From positions 1,054,001 through 1,118,000 of the forward strand of contig NZ_JANTYU010000001.1 of assembly GCF_024806835.1 (NCBI RefSeq): 64,000 bases of DNA. Reading direction: 5' to 3'. The translations under genes and the position numbers were made by a program. The stretch comes from Xanthomonas sp. 3793. GTDB taxonomy: Bacteria; Pseudomonadota; Gammaproteobacteria; Xanthomonadales; Xanthomonadaceae. Shown piece by piece: positions 8,811 to 18,618 of the stretch. Below the pieces are notes generated by a model. That model ran no database searches, was not told where the DNA came from, and saw nothing but the letters and a program-made list of their open reading frames with translations. Numbering within the stretch: position 1 is the stretch's first letter; every line of letters starts with the position of its first letter.

Positions 8811-9278
8811 TCAAGGGAGAAGAGTGGCTTGGTCGGGCGCGGCCAACCAGCGTTCGACGATCACGGCCGCCGCCATGGCGTCCAGCGCGTCGGCATCGCG
8901 GCGGCGCTTGCGCCCATCGGCGCGTTCGCGCGCGAACCGCTGCGCGGCTTCGACCGAACTGGAGCGCTCGTCGATCAGGACGACCGGCAACGCATAGCGC
9001 GCGCGCAACTGCCGGGCGAAGGCATGCGCGCGCTTGCGTGCGGGTTGATCCTTGTCGTCCAGCGTGAGCGGGTCGCCAACCACCAGACCGTTTGGCCGCC
9101 ACTCCTTGTGCACGCGATCCAGCGCGACCCAGTCCGGGCCGTTGGCATGAACATTGATGACCGCGACTGCACGCGCACCGGCACCCAATGCGGTACCAAC
9201 CGCCACGCCGATCCGGCGCGACCCCACGTCGAAGCCCAGCACCGTGCCGTCGGAGCGGATTGCGCCCGCCTCAGGCAT
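8811..9278 (-). CDS. ruvX: Putative pre-16S rRNA nuclease YqgF/RuvX
   Basis: 155 residues with an RNase H-like fold. [12 protein letters not shown] near residue 15 carries the first catalytic Asp (about Asp17), a VIDERSSS-type segment follows, and [11 protein letters not shown] carries the late acidic residues. Family members mature the 5' end of 16S rRNA. The longer open frame upstream is ignored because ATG at 9278 gives the family N-terminus and an 8-base overlap with algH, which fits translational coupling. Confidence 0.93.
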   Translation of the reverse strand: MPEAGAIRSDGTVLGFDVGSRRIGVAVGTALGAGARAVAVINVHANGPDWVALDRVHKEWRPNGLVVGDPLTLDDKDQPARKRAHAFARQLRARYALPVVLIDERSSSVEAAQRFARERADGRKRRRDADALDAMAAAVIVERWLAAPDQATLLP

Positions 9279-9837
9279 GCCCGGAATAATCCGTGAGCCG
9301 GAACAGGTCCACACCGATGCGCCCGGCGGCGGTCTGCCAGCGATCTTCCAGCGCGGTGGCGAACAGCACGTTGGCATCCGATGGCGCGGTCAGCCAGCTG
9401 TTTTCGCCCAATTCGAACTCCAGCTGGCCCGCCCCCCAGCCCGCGCAGCCGAGCGCCACCAGCGCATTGCGCGGGCCTTCGCCGGCGGCCATGGCTTCCA
9501 GAATGTCGCGCGAGGTGGTCAGAAACACGCCCTGCCCCACTTCCAGACTGGAATCCCATTCGCGCGCATCGTCATGGATCACAAAGCCGCGCTCCGGGTG
9601 CACCGGCCCGCCGCTGAGCACGATCTGCTCGCGCAGCTGCGCGTCGTCGGTGTCGATGCCCATCTGCGACAGCACTTCGCCCAGCGTGTACTCCGATGGC
9701 CGGTTGACCAGCACGCCCATTGCGCCGTTCTCGTCGTGCTGGCAGATCAGCGCGACGCTGCGCGAAAAGGTGGGATCGGACAGCGCCGGAAGCGCGATCA
9801 GCAGTTGGTTGGCCAGAGGCGTGGGCAAAACGGACAT
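9271..9837 (-). CDS. algH: YqgE/AlgH family protein
   Basis: 188 residues. [43 protein letters not shown] and [15 protein letters not shown] are hallmark segments of the UPF0301 (YqgE/AlgH) family, whose exact activity is not settled. It is the first gene of the unit with ruvX and pyrB and is divergent from the DUF4153 gene across a 78-base gap. Confidence 0.94.
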   Translation of the reverse strand: MSVLPTPLANQLLIALPALSDPTFSRSVALICQHDENGAMGVLVNRPSEYTLGEVLSQMGIDTDDAQLREQIVLSGGPVHPERGFVIHDDAREWDSSLEVGQGVFLTTSRDILEAMAAGEGPRNALVALGCAGWGAGQLEFELGENSWLTAPSDANVLFATALEDRWQTAAGRIGVDLFRLTDYSGHA

Positions 9838-9915
9838 GGCCGCATTCTAGCCGTTCGTTCCGCCGCGCGCAGAGCCGCTGCCATAATTGCCGCTTGCCGT
9901 GAACAAGGACCGTGA

Positions 9916-11772
9916 ATGCAAACGCCCCCGCCCCACACCCCCGGCCCCGCAGAGACGCCGCTCCCGCGCCAGACCCGGGCGTTCATCGTGCTGGTGGCGC
10001 TACTGCAGGGCGGGCTGCTGTATGCCGCCGAATGGAGCAGCACCCACACGAGCGGGCCGCTGGCAGCACTGGGGCCACGGGTATGCTGGTACACGTTGGT
10101 GCTCACCGTGCCCAGCATGCTGCTGCTCAGCGTGCAGCAGTTGCACGACCGCCGCCTGTGGCAACACGTTGCTGTAGTCAGCGCCGTGTTCGCCGCATTG
10201 GCTGGCTGGGCGGCCTGGAGCGCCACCGGCGCGCCCGGCCTGGAAAGCCACAAGCTGCTGACGCCATTCGGGCTGAGCGTGGCGGCCGGGCTGTTTGTCG
10301 CACTGCCGTGGCTGCAACATCGCCAGCAGCATGGCCGTTGGCGCGCGGCGTACACCGCACTGTTCGAGCATGCATGGCAAAACGCCCTGACGCTGGCGCT
10401 TGCCCTGCTGTTCGTGGGCGTGTGCTGGATGGTGCTGTCGCTGTGGGCCTCGCTGTTTGCGCTAGTGAACATCACCTTTTTCCGCAGCCTGTTCCACGAA
10501 GATCCCTTCATCTACCTGGCCACCGGCACCATGGCCGGCCTGGGCATCCTGATCGGGCGCACCCAGCATCGCGCGGTGCAGGTGATGCGGCAGATCCTGT
10601 TCGCGATCTGCACCGGCCTGTTGCCGCTGCTGGCCTGCATCGCGCTGCTGTTTGCACTCACCTTGCCGCTGACCGGGCTGCAGGCGTTGTGGCAGACGCG
10701 GTCGGCCGCGGCCATCCTGTTGTGCATGGTGTTCGCGCTGGTGCTGTTCGCCAATGCGGTCTATCAGGACGGCCGCGCACAGCCGCCTTACCCGCGCTGG
10801 CTGCGCCGCGTGGTCGAGGCTGGTTTACTCAGCCTGCCACTGTATGCCGGCTTGGCTGCGTACGCGGTGGCCCTGCGCGTGGCTCAATACGGCTGGACCG
10901 GCGAGCGTTTCTGGGGAGCAACCCTGACCCTGGTGGCAGTCGCCTATGCGCTGGGCTACGCAGCTGCGGTGATGCGTCCGCAACGCGGACGCTGGCTGGG
11001 CCATCTTTCCAGCAGCAATATCGCCTTGTCGTGGCTGGTGATCGCGCTGGCGGTACTGGTCAATACGCCGATGCTGGATCCTTACCGCATCGTTGTCGGC
11101 AGTCAGACACGGCAGCTACTTGCGCGCACCGGCACAGTGAACCCGGATGCCGAGCGCGATGATCTGGAATTCCTGCGCTTCGACAATGGCCGGCGCGGCT
11201 ATCAGGCACTCCAGTCGCTGCGCGCCACACCCGCCTTTGCCAAAGATGCCAGGCGCAGCAAACGGCTGGATCAAGTGCTGGCACGCCAGCAGCGCTGGGA
11301 GATGGAAGCCGCGCCAGACACTTTGCTCCGCGCACGCATCAGCGACCCGGATGCACTGCGCACGCATCTAGCCGTTGCGACGGGCAGCAAGGCTCCCGCC
11401 CCGAACTGGTGGCAGGCATTGGCACAAGGCAAGCTCGACGCTGACGGCTGCCTACAGCCCGATCGCGAATGCATTGTCAGCAGCCAGGACATCGATGGCG
11501 ATGGCCAGGACGACGCGCTGCTGTGCGAGGTTTCGGATCGCTTTGGCGTCAGCTGTTTTCTGTACACGCGTGACGCACAAGGGTGGTACGAGGTGGACAC
11601 GCTACAGAGCTTCCCTAAACGCCGTCAGGATCAGGAAGCGCTGCGCGAGGCGGTGCGTCACGGCCGCCTGACCATCCACCATCGACGCTGGCCGGATTTA
11701 CAGTTTCCCGGCGCCGGGCAGATGCACATCGCACCGCCGGCTACTGCACGCATACGGGAGCAACGACCATGA
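9916..11772 (+). CDS. DUF4153 domain multi-pass membrane protein with extra C-terminal domain
   Basis: 618 residues. The first 390 or so contain about ten to twelve hydrophobic helices with the layout of DUF4153 proteins. The C-terminal 220 residues are soluble. They include DIDGDGQDD starting near residue 525, which resembles a calcium-binding DxDxDG loop. The function of DUF4153 is unknown. The stop overlaps the tag start by 4 bases, so the two are probably translated together although no functional link is evident. Confidence 0.85.
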   Translation: MQTPPPHTPGPAETPLPRQTRAFIVLVALLQGGLLYAAEWSSTHTSGPLAALGPRVCWYTLVLTVPSMLLLSVQQLHDRRLWQHVAVVSAVFAALAGWAAWSATGAPGLESHKLLTPFGLSVAAGLFVALPWLQHRQQHGRWRAAYTALFEHAWQNALTLALALLFVGVCWMVLSLWASLFALVNITFFRSLFHEDPFIYLATGTMAGLGILIGRTQHRAVQVMRQILFAICTGLLPLLACIALLFALTLPLTGLQALWQTRSAAAILLCMVFALVLFANAVYQDGRAQPPYPRWLRRVVEAGLLSLPLYAGLAAYAVALRVAQYGWTGERFWGATLTLVAVAYALGYAAAVMRPQRGRWLGHLSSSNIALSWLVIALAVLVNTPMLDPYRIVVGSQTRQLLARTGTVNPDAERDDLEFLRFDNGRRGYQALQSLRATPAFAKDARRSKRLDQVLARQQRWEMEAAPDTLLRARISDPDALRTHLAVATGSKAPAPNWWQALAQGKLDADGCLQPDRECIVSSQDIDGDGQDDALLCEVSDRFGVSCFLYTRDAQGWYEVDTLQSFPKRRQDQEALREAVRHGRLTIHHRRWPDLQFPGAGQMHIAPPATARIREQRP

Positions 11773-12308
11773 GCGGCTACTGCAGCATCGCGCCCGGCCA
11801 CCCGGTACACGGGCATTACCACGACCACGAATATGGGTTCCCGCAGCGCGAAGAACGCGAGCTGTTCGAACGCCTGGTGCTGGAAATCAATCAGGCCGGA
11901 TTGAGTTGGGAAACCATCCTGCGCAAACGCGGCAACTTCCAGCAGGCCTACGACGGGTTCGACGTGGATACCGTCGCGGCCTACGGGCAGGCCGACGTTG
12001 CGCGCCTGATGAGCGACGCCGGCATCATCCGCAACCGCCTCAAGATCCTGGCCGCCATCCACAATGCGCAGGTCATCCAGACCTTGCGCCGTTCGCATGG
12101 CAGTTTTGCGCAATGGCTGGATGCGCAGCATCCGCTCGACAAGCCGGCCTGGGTCAAACTGTTCAAGAAGACCTTTCGCTTCACCGGCGGCGAAATCACC
12201 GGCGAATTCCTGATGAGCCTCGGCTACCTGCCCGGCGCACATCATGCGCAATGCCCGGTGTTCAAACGGATCGCCAAACTCAAGCCGGCCTGGATGCAGG
12301 TGAAATAA
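11769..12308 (+). CDS. tag: DNA-3-methyladenine glycosylase I
   Basis: 179 residues, close to the usual Tag length. Cys5, His18 (in GHYHDHEYGFP) and a C-terminal His-Cys pair in AHHAQCP match the zinc-binding ligands of the family. INQAGLSWETILRKR and DAGIIRNRLKILA are the conserved substrate-pocket segments. It removes 3-methyladenine from alkylated DNA. It starts inside the end of the DUF4153 gene (4-base overlap). Confidence 0.93.
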   Translation: MSGYCSIAPGHPVHGHYHDHEYGFPQREERELFERLVLEINQAGLSWETILRKRGNFQQAYDGFDVDTVAAYGQADVARLMSDAGIIRNRLKILAAIHNAQVIQTLRRSHGSFAQWLDAQHPLDKPAWVKLFKKTFRFTGGEITGEFLMSLGYLPGAHHAQCPVFKRIAKLKPAWMQVK

Positions 12309-12872
12309 GCGCGGCTGACAACACCTAGCGAGCAGTCGTCCGGTGGGAAGGGACGGCGCACTCAGAACCGGCGTGTGTGAGGGGTACATGCTGCACCGGG
12401 CAGCGGCCGCGCCCGTCTGCCGGTGAGGACTGTCGTTCTGCTGCCCGCTCCAAGTCGGCGGCATTGGCTACGGGTGTCTGACAACACGCCTGGGCGATGC
12501 AACAGGCAGGGTCACGTCGCTGGAGGAGGCCGGCGCTGATTCGGCTCCCTGCGCCTCCATGGCGATACGCCGCGTTACGCCGCGTTACGCCAGCGGTTAG
12601 CGCGATGCCATGCAGAGCCCTTCGCGGCATGCATCGATGCCCCGGACATGGCGGCAAACAGGAGGATGCGACCCGCCTCGGTGCATGCGCACTCAAGCGT
12701 GCAACGCGAGCCATGTCGCTACTTCGACAACGACATGAGGTGCATGCGCCGTTCGACAACGCATGCCAACCGATTGCCCGGAGCGCATCCGGGCGCGACT
12801 GGGTGTTGCAGGCAAGGCGTCATCGCGCCCGGGTGCGCTCCTACGTGGGGAGCGAGGACCTCGCCAGACCGG
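12309..12872 (+). other. 564-base gene-poor gap between convergent genes
   Basis: No convincing gene on either strand: the open frames here lack family-like composition and are rich in Arg, Cys and Pro, as random GC-rich frames are. A short direct repeat of CGCCGCGTTA occurs near 12567-12593, and CTGACAACAC occurs twice (near 12315 and 12478). No clear terminator is visible. Confidence 0.5.
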
Positions 12873-13601
12873 TCACACTCCCATATAGCGGTGCGGGCGG
12901 TGGTTGAACATCAACACCAGGCTCAGCATCAGCGCACCCAGCGCCGAGTACAGCACCTTGTCCGGCTTCAACACGAAGAAGGCCACCACCATCAGCATCG
13001 CATCGAAGCTCATCTGCACCTTGCCTGCGCTCAAGCCGCGTTCGCGCTGCAAGTACACCGCCAGGATGCCGATTCCGCCCAGGCTGCCGCGGTGACGGAT
13101 GAAGAACAGGATGCCCAGCCCGGCCAGCGCGCCGCCGACAATGGCCGCAAACGCGGTGCTCATGTGCGCATACTCGGCCCAGTGCGGAAGCAGATCGGTC
13201 AAGGCGCCGCAGGCACCGACCGCGGCGAAGGTCTTCAAGGTGAACTCCCAGCCCATGCGGCGCACGCTCAGCCAGTAGAACGGCAGATTGACCAGCACGA
13301 ACACCACGCCAAAATTCCAATGCAACGCGTAGTGCAACAGGAAGGCGACGCCGGCCATGCCGCCGATCATCAGCCCGCCCTTGGCGAAGATCGCCAGGCC
13401 GAGCGAGGCGACCAACGTGGCCAGCACCATGCCCTGCACGTCCTCGGCCACCGAGTGGTGATACGCATGGTCGTCGGCCGTGGTCCCCGCCGAATCCGGT
13501 GGTGGCGTCAACGGCCCGGAGGTGACCACGGTGCCGTCGTCGGGCAACGGTTCTTGCTCCGGACGGAGATCGGAATCGGGAAGGCTCACGGGTCTGGGCA
13601 C
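12873..13601 (-). CDS. YitT family (DUF161) membrane protein
   Basis: 242 residues. A polar, Pro/Asp-rich N-terminal tail of about 50 residues precedes five or six helices that include GLAIFAKGGLMIGGMAGVAF and GSLGGIGILAVYLQRERGLSAG, the glycine-rich motifs of YitT-type proteins. The transported substrate, if any, is unknown. The protein ends without the DUF2179 soluble domain found in many longer YitT proteins. Upstream, a 218-base gap separates it from the next minus-strand gene. Confidence 0.83.
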   Translation of the reverse strand: MPRPVSLPDSDLRPEQEPLPDDGTVVTSGPLTPPPDSAGTTADDHAYHHSVAEDVQGMVLATLVASLGLAIFAKGGLMIGGMAGVAFLLHYALHWNFGVVFVLVNLPFYWLSVRRMGWEFTLKTFAAVGACGALTDLLPHWAEYAHMSTAFAAIVGGALAGLGILFFIRHRGSLGGIGILAVYLQRERGLSAGKVQMSFDAMLMVVAFFVLKPDKVLYSALGALMLSLVLMFNHRPHRYMGV

Positions 13602-13819
13602 TGCAGTGGGGTGCGATATTAGACACTATCGGCCACCGCGCTTACATCTGAAACAGCAGTGCTTGCCATGCAAGCGTGAGGAAGCGGCGGAAGAACTGGC
13701 ACGCCCGCGTCGGCCGGCCAGCAAACCACTGCGCACCACGACCGGACGCAATGCCGGGCTCCGGACGGGAGGTCTTCACCGGGTAACTGGCAACACGCGA
13801 TCCGCCACTGCGGATCGGC

Positions 13820-14416
13820 TCAGCGACTCAGCTGCATCAGCGCAATCGCCAGCGCAGCAAGCGCGCTGAGCGTGAACAACAGTCCGCCACTGACCAGCCA
13901 TAGGATGCTCAGCAGGGTGAAACGCTCGCGGTGCCATTCCGGAATGCCCTGCGCACGCTTGAAGCGTCGCAGCCGCGTATTGACCACGGCAATCGGCAGC
14001 CAGCCCAACACCAGGAAGAACGGGCGCGATTTTTCGGAGAACGTCAGCAGCAACAACGCGATGAAGACCACTGCGGACAGCCGGAAAAGCCAGCGGGATC
14101 GTCCCTGCAGTCCAATAGACTGCCCCAGCAGCCTGAAGCAGCTCATCACCCAAAGCGGCGCAAGCCCCGCCCGCCAGACCGGCCATATGCTCGGGCGTCC
14201 TGTAATCGCGCGTAACGCAATCCAGTTGCGGTAGAACCAGTAGCCGCCGTAGGCCCCGAAGCTGGCGACGAACATCGCAACCAGCTTCCAGTTGGAGGGC
14301 GCAAACAGCAGCGCCAGCGGATCGTGCGCCCAGCGCTGCGCCAGCGGATCGTCGACATCGTGCGTTGCGCTGGCAGCTTCCACGACGTGTCCCTGCGTCA
14401 TTCCGGAAGACCTCAC
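13820..14416 (-). CDS. Conserved membrane protein downstream of pilU
   Basis: About 198 residues with four or five hydrophobic segments (near 45-65, 85-100, 112-128, 136-150 and 175-195). FAPSNWKLVAMFVASFGAYGGYWFYRNW resembles the start of DUF4234-type proteins, but I cannot confirm that. A GTG start at 14416 overlaps the pilU stop as GTGA. ATG at 14401 is an equally good alternative, giving 193 residues. Coupling to pilU does not prove a pilus role. Confidence 0.72.
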   Translation of the reverse strand: MRSSGMTQGHVVEAASATHDVDDPLAQRWAHDPLALLFAPSNWKLVAMFVASFGAYGGYWFYRNWIALRAITGRPSIWPVWRAGLAPLWVMSCFRLLGQSIGLQGRSRWLFRLSAVVFIALLLLTFSEKSRPFFLVLGWLPIAVVNTRLRRFKRAQGIPEWHRERFTLLSILWLVSGGLLFTLSALAALAIALMQLSR

Positions 14417-15543
14417 CGAACCTCGGCGATCTCCACTCCATCGAGCCCCTGCGACAGCGTCTTGGCGTCGCCGCCCTGCGAGAGCTTGATGCGCAGGCGC
14501 ACCTCGTTCTGCGAGTCGGCGTAACGCAGCGCGTCTTCGTAGCTGATTTCACCGGCCTGGTAGAGCTCGAACAGGCTCTGATCGAAGGTGCGCATGCCCA
14601 GGTTGGTGGACTCCTTCATGATCTCCTTGAGCTTGTGGATCTCGCCATCGCGGATGTAATCCTGCACCAGCGGCGTGCCCAGCATGATCTCCATCGCCAC
14701 CCGGCGACCGCGCCCATCCGGGGTCGGAATCAGCTGCTGCGCCACCACGCCCTTGAGGTTCAGCGACAGATCCATCAGCAGCTGATTGCGGCGATCTTCC
14801 GGGAAGAAGTTGATGATGCGGTCCATCGCCTGGTTGGCGTTGTTGGCATGCAGCGTGCACAGCACCAGGTGGCCGGTCTCGGCGAAGGCGATCGCGTGGT
14901 CCATGCCCTCGCGGGTGCGCACCTCGCCGATCATGATCACGTCCGGCGCCTGGCGCAGGGTATTTTTCAGCGCATTTTCCCAGCTGTCGGTATCGATGCC
15001 GACTTCGCGCTGGGTGATGATGCAGCCCTCATGCTTGTGCACGAATTCGATCGGGTCTTCGATGGTGATGATGTGCCCGGTGGAATTCTGGTTGCGGTAA
15101 CCGATCATCGCTGCCAGCGAGGTCGACTTGCCGGTACCGGTGGCGCCGACAAAGATGATGATCCCACGCTTGGTCATCGCCAGCGTCTTGATCACCGGCG
15201 GCAGGCTCAGCTCTTCGACCGTAGGGATGCGCGTCTCGATCCGGCGCAGCACCATGCCTACCTGGTTACGCTGGTAGAAACAGCTGACACGGAAACGCCC
15301 GACCCCGGACACGCCGATGGCGAAGTTGCACTCGTGGGTCTTTTCGAACTCTTCGCGCTGCGAGGGCGTCATCACGTTCAACACCAGATCGCGGCTCTGC
15401 TGCGCGGTCAATGGCGTCTGCGTGATCGGGCTGATCTTGCCGTGCACCTTGATCGCCGGCGGCATGCCGGAGGTAATGAACAGGTCCGACGCCTTCTGGT
15501 GCGCCATCAGCTTGAGGAAGGAGGTGAAGTCGATGGTGCTCAT
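14413..15543 (-). CDS. pilU: Type IV pilus retraction ATPase accessory PilU
   Basis: 376 residues. Walker A GATGTGKST is at 133-141, the Asp box IITIEDPIEFVH and the His box HLVLCTLHANNANQAMDRI follow, and the C-terminus is the longer PilU type. The start at 15543 has AGAGGAG upstream and begins MSTIDFTSFLKLMAHQKASDL. It cooperates with PilT in pilus retraction. It follows pilT after a 112-base gap filled with inverted GGGATT repeats. Confidence 0.95.
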   Translation of the reverse strand: MSTIDFTSFLKLMAHQKASDLFITSGMPPAIKVHGKISPITQTPLTAQQSRDLVLNVMTPSQREEFEKTHECNFAIGVSGVGRFRVSCFYQRNQVGMVLRRIETRIPTVEELSLPPVIKTLAMTKRGIIIFVGATGTGKSTSLAAMIGYRNQNSTGHIITIEDPIEFVHKHEGCIITQREVGIDTDSWENALKNTLRQAPDVIMIGEVRTREGMDHAIAFAETGHLVLCTLHANNANQAMDRIINFFPEDRRNQLLMDLSLNLKGVVAQQLIPTPDGRGRRVAMEIMLGTPLVQDYIRDGEIHKLKEIMKESTNLGMRTFDQSLFELYQAGEISYEDALRYADSQNEVRLRIKLSQGGDAKTLSQGLDGVEIAEVR

Positions 15544-15576
15544 GGCGTGCTCCTCTGGAGCCGGGATGCGGAAGTG

Positions 15577-15655
15577 GAGATTCGGGATTGGCAAGAGCGG
15601 GGTCTGGGACGGGAGTCGCCGTTGCGAATCCCCAATCCCGAATCCCGAATCCCGG
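15577..15655. repeat. Inverted pair of GGGATT-type repeats between pilT and pilU
   Basis: The left arm (15577-15602, GAGATTCGGGATTGGCAAGA) and the right arm (15624-15655, GAATCCCCAATCCCGAATCC) are in opposite orientation, separated by about 20 bases. RNA from this spacer could fold into a long hairpin between the two ATPase genes. Confidence 0.8.
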
Positions 15656-16693
15656 CTACTCGAATATCCGCTTGTCCTTGGCGTATTCACGGGCCTGGTT
15701 GCGCGTGATCAGGCTACGCTTGACCAGATCCTGCAGATGCTGGTCCAGCGTCTGCATGCCGTACTGCTGACCGGTCTGGATCGACGAATACATCTGCGCC
15801 ACCTTGTCCTCGCGGATCAGGTTGCGGATCGCCGGGGTGCCGACCATGATTTCCCAGGCTGCGGTACGCCCGCCGCCCACTTTCTTGAGCAATGCCTGCG
15901 AAATCACTGCGCGCAGCGACTCGGACAGCATCGAGCGCACCATCGGCTTTTCGCCGGCCGGGAACACGTCGATGATGCGGTCGATGGTCTTGGCCGCCGA
16001 GCTGGTGTGCAGGGTACCGAACACCAGGTGACCGGTCTCCGCAGCGGTGAGCGCCAGGCGGATGGTTTCCAGGTCGCGCAACTCGCCAACCAGGATGATG
16101 TCCGGGTCTTCGCGCAAGGCCGAGCGCAGCGCTTCGTTGAAGCCGTGCGTATCGCGGTGCACCTCGCGCTGGTTGATCAGGCACTTCTGCGAGGTGTGCA
16201 CGAATTCGATCGGATCCTCGACGGTGAGGATGTGGCCGTATTCGTTCTTGTTGATGTAGTCGATCATGCCGGCCAGCGTGGTCGACTTGCCCGAACCGGT
16301 CGGCCCGGTCACCAGAATCAGGCCCTGCGGCTGGTCGATCAACTGGCGGAAGATCGGCGGGCAGCCCAGGTCTTCCAGCGTCAGCACTTCGGACGGAATG
16401 GTGCGGAACACCGCACCAGCGCCACGGTTCTGGTTGAACGCATTGACGCGGAAGCGCGCCAGCGAGGGAATCTCGAACGAGAAGTCGACCTCGAGGAACT
16501 CTTCGTAATCGCGCCGCTGCTTGTCCGACATGATGTCGTACACCAGCGCATGCACCTGTTTATGGTCCAACGCCGGAATATTGATGCGACGGACATCGCC
16601 ATCGACACGGATCATCGGCGGCAGCCCTGCAGACAGGTGCAGGTCCGATGCCTTGTTCTTGACAGAAAACGCCAATAGTTCAGCGATATCCAT
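15656..16693 (-). CDS. pilT: Type IV pilus retraction ATPase PilT
   Basis: 345 residues. MDIAELLAFSVKNKASDLHL at the start, Walker A GPTGSGKS at 130-137, Asp box ILTVEDPIEFVH, and the Walker B-like ILVGELRDLETIRLALTAAETGH are textbook PilT features; AIRNLIREDK in the C-terminal domain is the conserved AIRNLIRE motif. The frame is open further upstream but the family start is 16693. The 328-base gap to the divergent yggS holds no visible gene and should contain both promoters. Confidence 0.97.
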   Translation of the reverse strand: MDIAELLAFSVKNKASDLHLSAGLPPMIRVDGDVRRINIPALDHKQVHALVYDIMSDKQRRDYEEFLEVDFSFEIPSLARFRVNAFNQNRGAGAVFRTIPSEVLTLEDLGCPPIFRQLIDQPQGLILVTGPTGSGKSTTLAGMIDYINKNEYGHILTVEDPIEFVHTSQKCLINQREVHRDTHGFNEALRSALREDPDIILVGELRDLETIRLALTAAETGHLVFGTLHTSSAAKTIDRIIDVFPAGEKPMVRSMLSESLRAVISQALLKKVGGGRTAAWEIMVGTPAIRNLIREDKVAQMYSSIQTGQQYGMQTLDQHLQDLVKRSLITRNQAREYAKDKRIFE

Positions 16694-17021
16694 GCGCTGC
16701 TTGTCCCCTAGGCTGCGATTGGAAGGTACTCCCCGGTCGGCAGTATAGCGTTCTGGCTGCTGGCGGGAAGCGGCTTGCCACCGGTTCAGGCCGGCGGCGC
16801 CACGCGGGGCTGAAGGCGTTGGTTTCTGGTCTTGGCAGGGGGCGGCGACTGCCCGCTTCAGGCCCAGCCAGGCTGGGTGGCTCACAGGAATCGACCGCAC
16901 CGCCCGCCTCACCGCGGCACTGGGGGCTGGTGCGCGCTGCCGCGGCCAGCGCGGTCACGGCGCTGGAAGCAAGCCACCGGGGGCGTCACACTAGCGCTCC
17001 TGCTTCTTTCTGGATCGCCAC

Positions 17022-17714
17022 GTGCCGGCTTCGTCGCTGCAGCAGATTCTCGATGCCATCCATGCCGCAGCAGCCGAGCATGCGCGTGCCGACGTCCGCT
17101 TGCTGGCGGTGTCTAAGACCAAGCCGGCCGATGCCGTCGCCGCGTTGGCTGCGCAAGGCCAGCGCGCCTTCGGCGAAAACTACGTGCAGGAAGCGCAGGC
17201 CAAGATCACCGCGTTGCGCGAGCTGGGGCTGGAATGGCACCTGATCGGCCACCTGCAATCCAACAAGGCCGATATCGCTAGCCAATGTTTCGACTGGGTG
17301 CAGACCGTGGACCGCGCCAAGTTGATCCCGCTGCTGGCGCGCCATCGCCCGGACGACTGCGCGCCATTGAACGTGCTGATCCAAGTCAATATCGACGATG
17401 AGGACAGCAAGTACGGATGCGCCCCCGACGCCATCGACCGCCTGGCCGACGCCATCGCACTGCAGCCGCGGCTGCAATTGCGCGGCCTGATGGCGATCCC
17501 GGCACCGTTCCCGGACCAGGCAAGACGCAATGCGGCGTTCGCGCGCATGCAGGACCTGTTCGCGCAGCTGCAGCAGCGCCATCGGCAGGTGGATACCTTG
17601 TCGATGGGCATGAGCGCGGACTTTGTCGAAGCGATCGCGGCCGGGGCCACCATGGTGCGCGTGGGCACGGCGCTGTTCGGTGCGCGTGCTCCCTCGCCCG
17701 CTGCCTCCGCCTGA
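17022..17714 (+). CDS. yggS: YggS/PROSC family PLP homeostasis protein
   Basis: 230 residues. Lys32 in LLAVSKTKP is the expected PLP lysine; FGENYVQEAQAK, WHLIGHLQSNK and MSADFVEAIAAGATMVRVGTALFG are family signatures. The protein binds PLP without known catalysis and balances vitamin B6 and amino-acid pools. The start appears to be GTG at 17022. It sits upstream of proC (49-base gap), a pairing widespread in bacteria. Confidence 0.94.
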   Translation: MPASSLQQILDAIHAAAAEHARADVRLLAVSKTKPADAVAALAAQGQRAFGENYVQEAQAKITALRELGLEWHLIGHLQSNKADIASQCFDWVQTVDRAKLIPLLARHRPDDCAPLNVLIQVNIDDEDSKYGCAPDAIDRLADAIALQPRLQLRGLMAIPAPFPDQARRNAAFARMQDLFAQLQQRHRQVDTLSMGMSADFVEAIAAGATMVRVGTALFGARAPSPAASA

Positions 17715-17763
17715 GCTGCCTCGCGGGTCTCCCCATCCATTCCCAATGACTAGAGGTGCCGCA

Positions 17764-18618
17764 ATGACCCTGCCCACGCCGCCTGCGCCGTCGTCCGCCA
17801 CTGCCGGACTGGTCGCCTTCATCGGTGGCGGCAACATGGCGCGCAGCCTGATCGCCGGGCTGACCCGGCAAGGCGTGCCGGCTGCCAGCCTGCGCGTCGC
17901 CGAGCCGGTCGCCGAGTTGCGCAGCGGGTTGTCGCGCGACTTTGGCGTGCATGTGGTCGAAAGCGCACGCGACGCTGCCGATGGTGCGGCCACCTGGGTG
18001 CTGGCGGTCAAACCGCAGGTCATGCCAAGCGTCTGTACGCAGCTGGCCGAGCTCGCACAAGCGCAGCAGCCGCTATTGCTGTCGATTGCAGCCGGCATCA
18101 CCGCAACCCAGTTGCAGCGCTGGAGCGGCGGCAACACGGCGGTGGTCCGCGCGATGCCCAACACCCCCGCGCTGCTCGGCGCCGGCGTCACCGGGCTGTA
18201 TGCCACCGCACGCGTTTCCGATGCGCAGCGCGCACAGGCAACCCGGTTGCTGGAAAGCGCCGGCGTGACGGTGTGGATCGACGACGAGGCGCAAATGGAC
18301 GCGGTGACTGCCGTCTCCGGCAGCGGCCCGGCTTACGTCTTCTTACTGGCCGAAGCGATGGAGGCGGCAGCACTGGCGCAAGGCCTGCCGGCCGATACCG
18401 CGCGCACCCTGGTCCTGCAAACCCTGCTTGGCGCCTCGCGCATGCTCACCGAATCGGGTGAAGCACCGCAGGTCCTGCGCCGTCGCGTGACCTCGCCCAA
18501 CGGCACCACGCAGGCGGCGATCGAAACATTCCAGGCAGGTGGATTGGAGGCGCTGACAGCGCGCGCAATCGCCGCAGCGACCGAACGCGGCCGCAGCTTG
18601 TCGGCGGCCAACGATTAG
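17764..18618 (+). CDS. proC: Pyrroline-5-carboxylate reductase
   Basis: 284 residues. The Rossmann motif FIGGGNMARSL is at about 19-28, VRAMPNTPALLGAGVTGL in the middle, and AVSGSGPAYVFLLAEAM plus RRRVTSPNGTTQAAIE in the dimerisation domain. It reduces P5C to proline with NAD(P)H. AGAGGTG is positioned as ribosome-binding site for the ATG at 17764; the longer upstream frame overlaps yggS and lacks homology to the family. Confidence 0.96.
   Translation: MTLPTPPAPSSATAGLVAFIGGGNMARSLIAGLTRQGVPAASLRVAEPVAELRSGLSRDFGVHVVESARDAADGAATWVLAVKPQVMPSVCTQLAELAQAQQPLLLSIAAGITATQLQRWSGGNTAVVRAMPNTPALLGAGVTGLYATARVSDAQRAQATRLLESAGVTVWIDDEAQMDAVTAVSGSGPAYVFLLAEAMEAAALAQGLPADTARTLVLQTLLGASRMLTESGEAPQVLRRRVTSPNGTTQAAIETFQAGGLEALTARAIAAATERGRSLSAAND

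Noticed and set aside
12567-12593. Short direct repeats in the gap after tag
   Set aside because: Two to three copies of a GC-rich 10-mer; no structure or neighbouring element to support a meaning.
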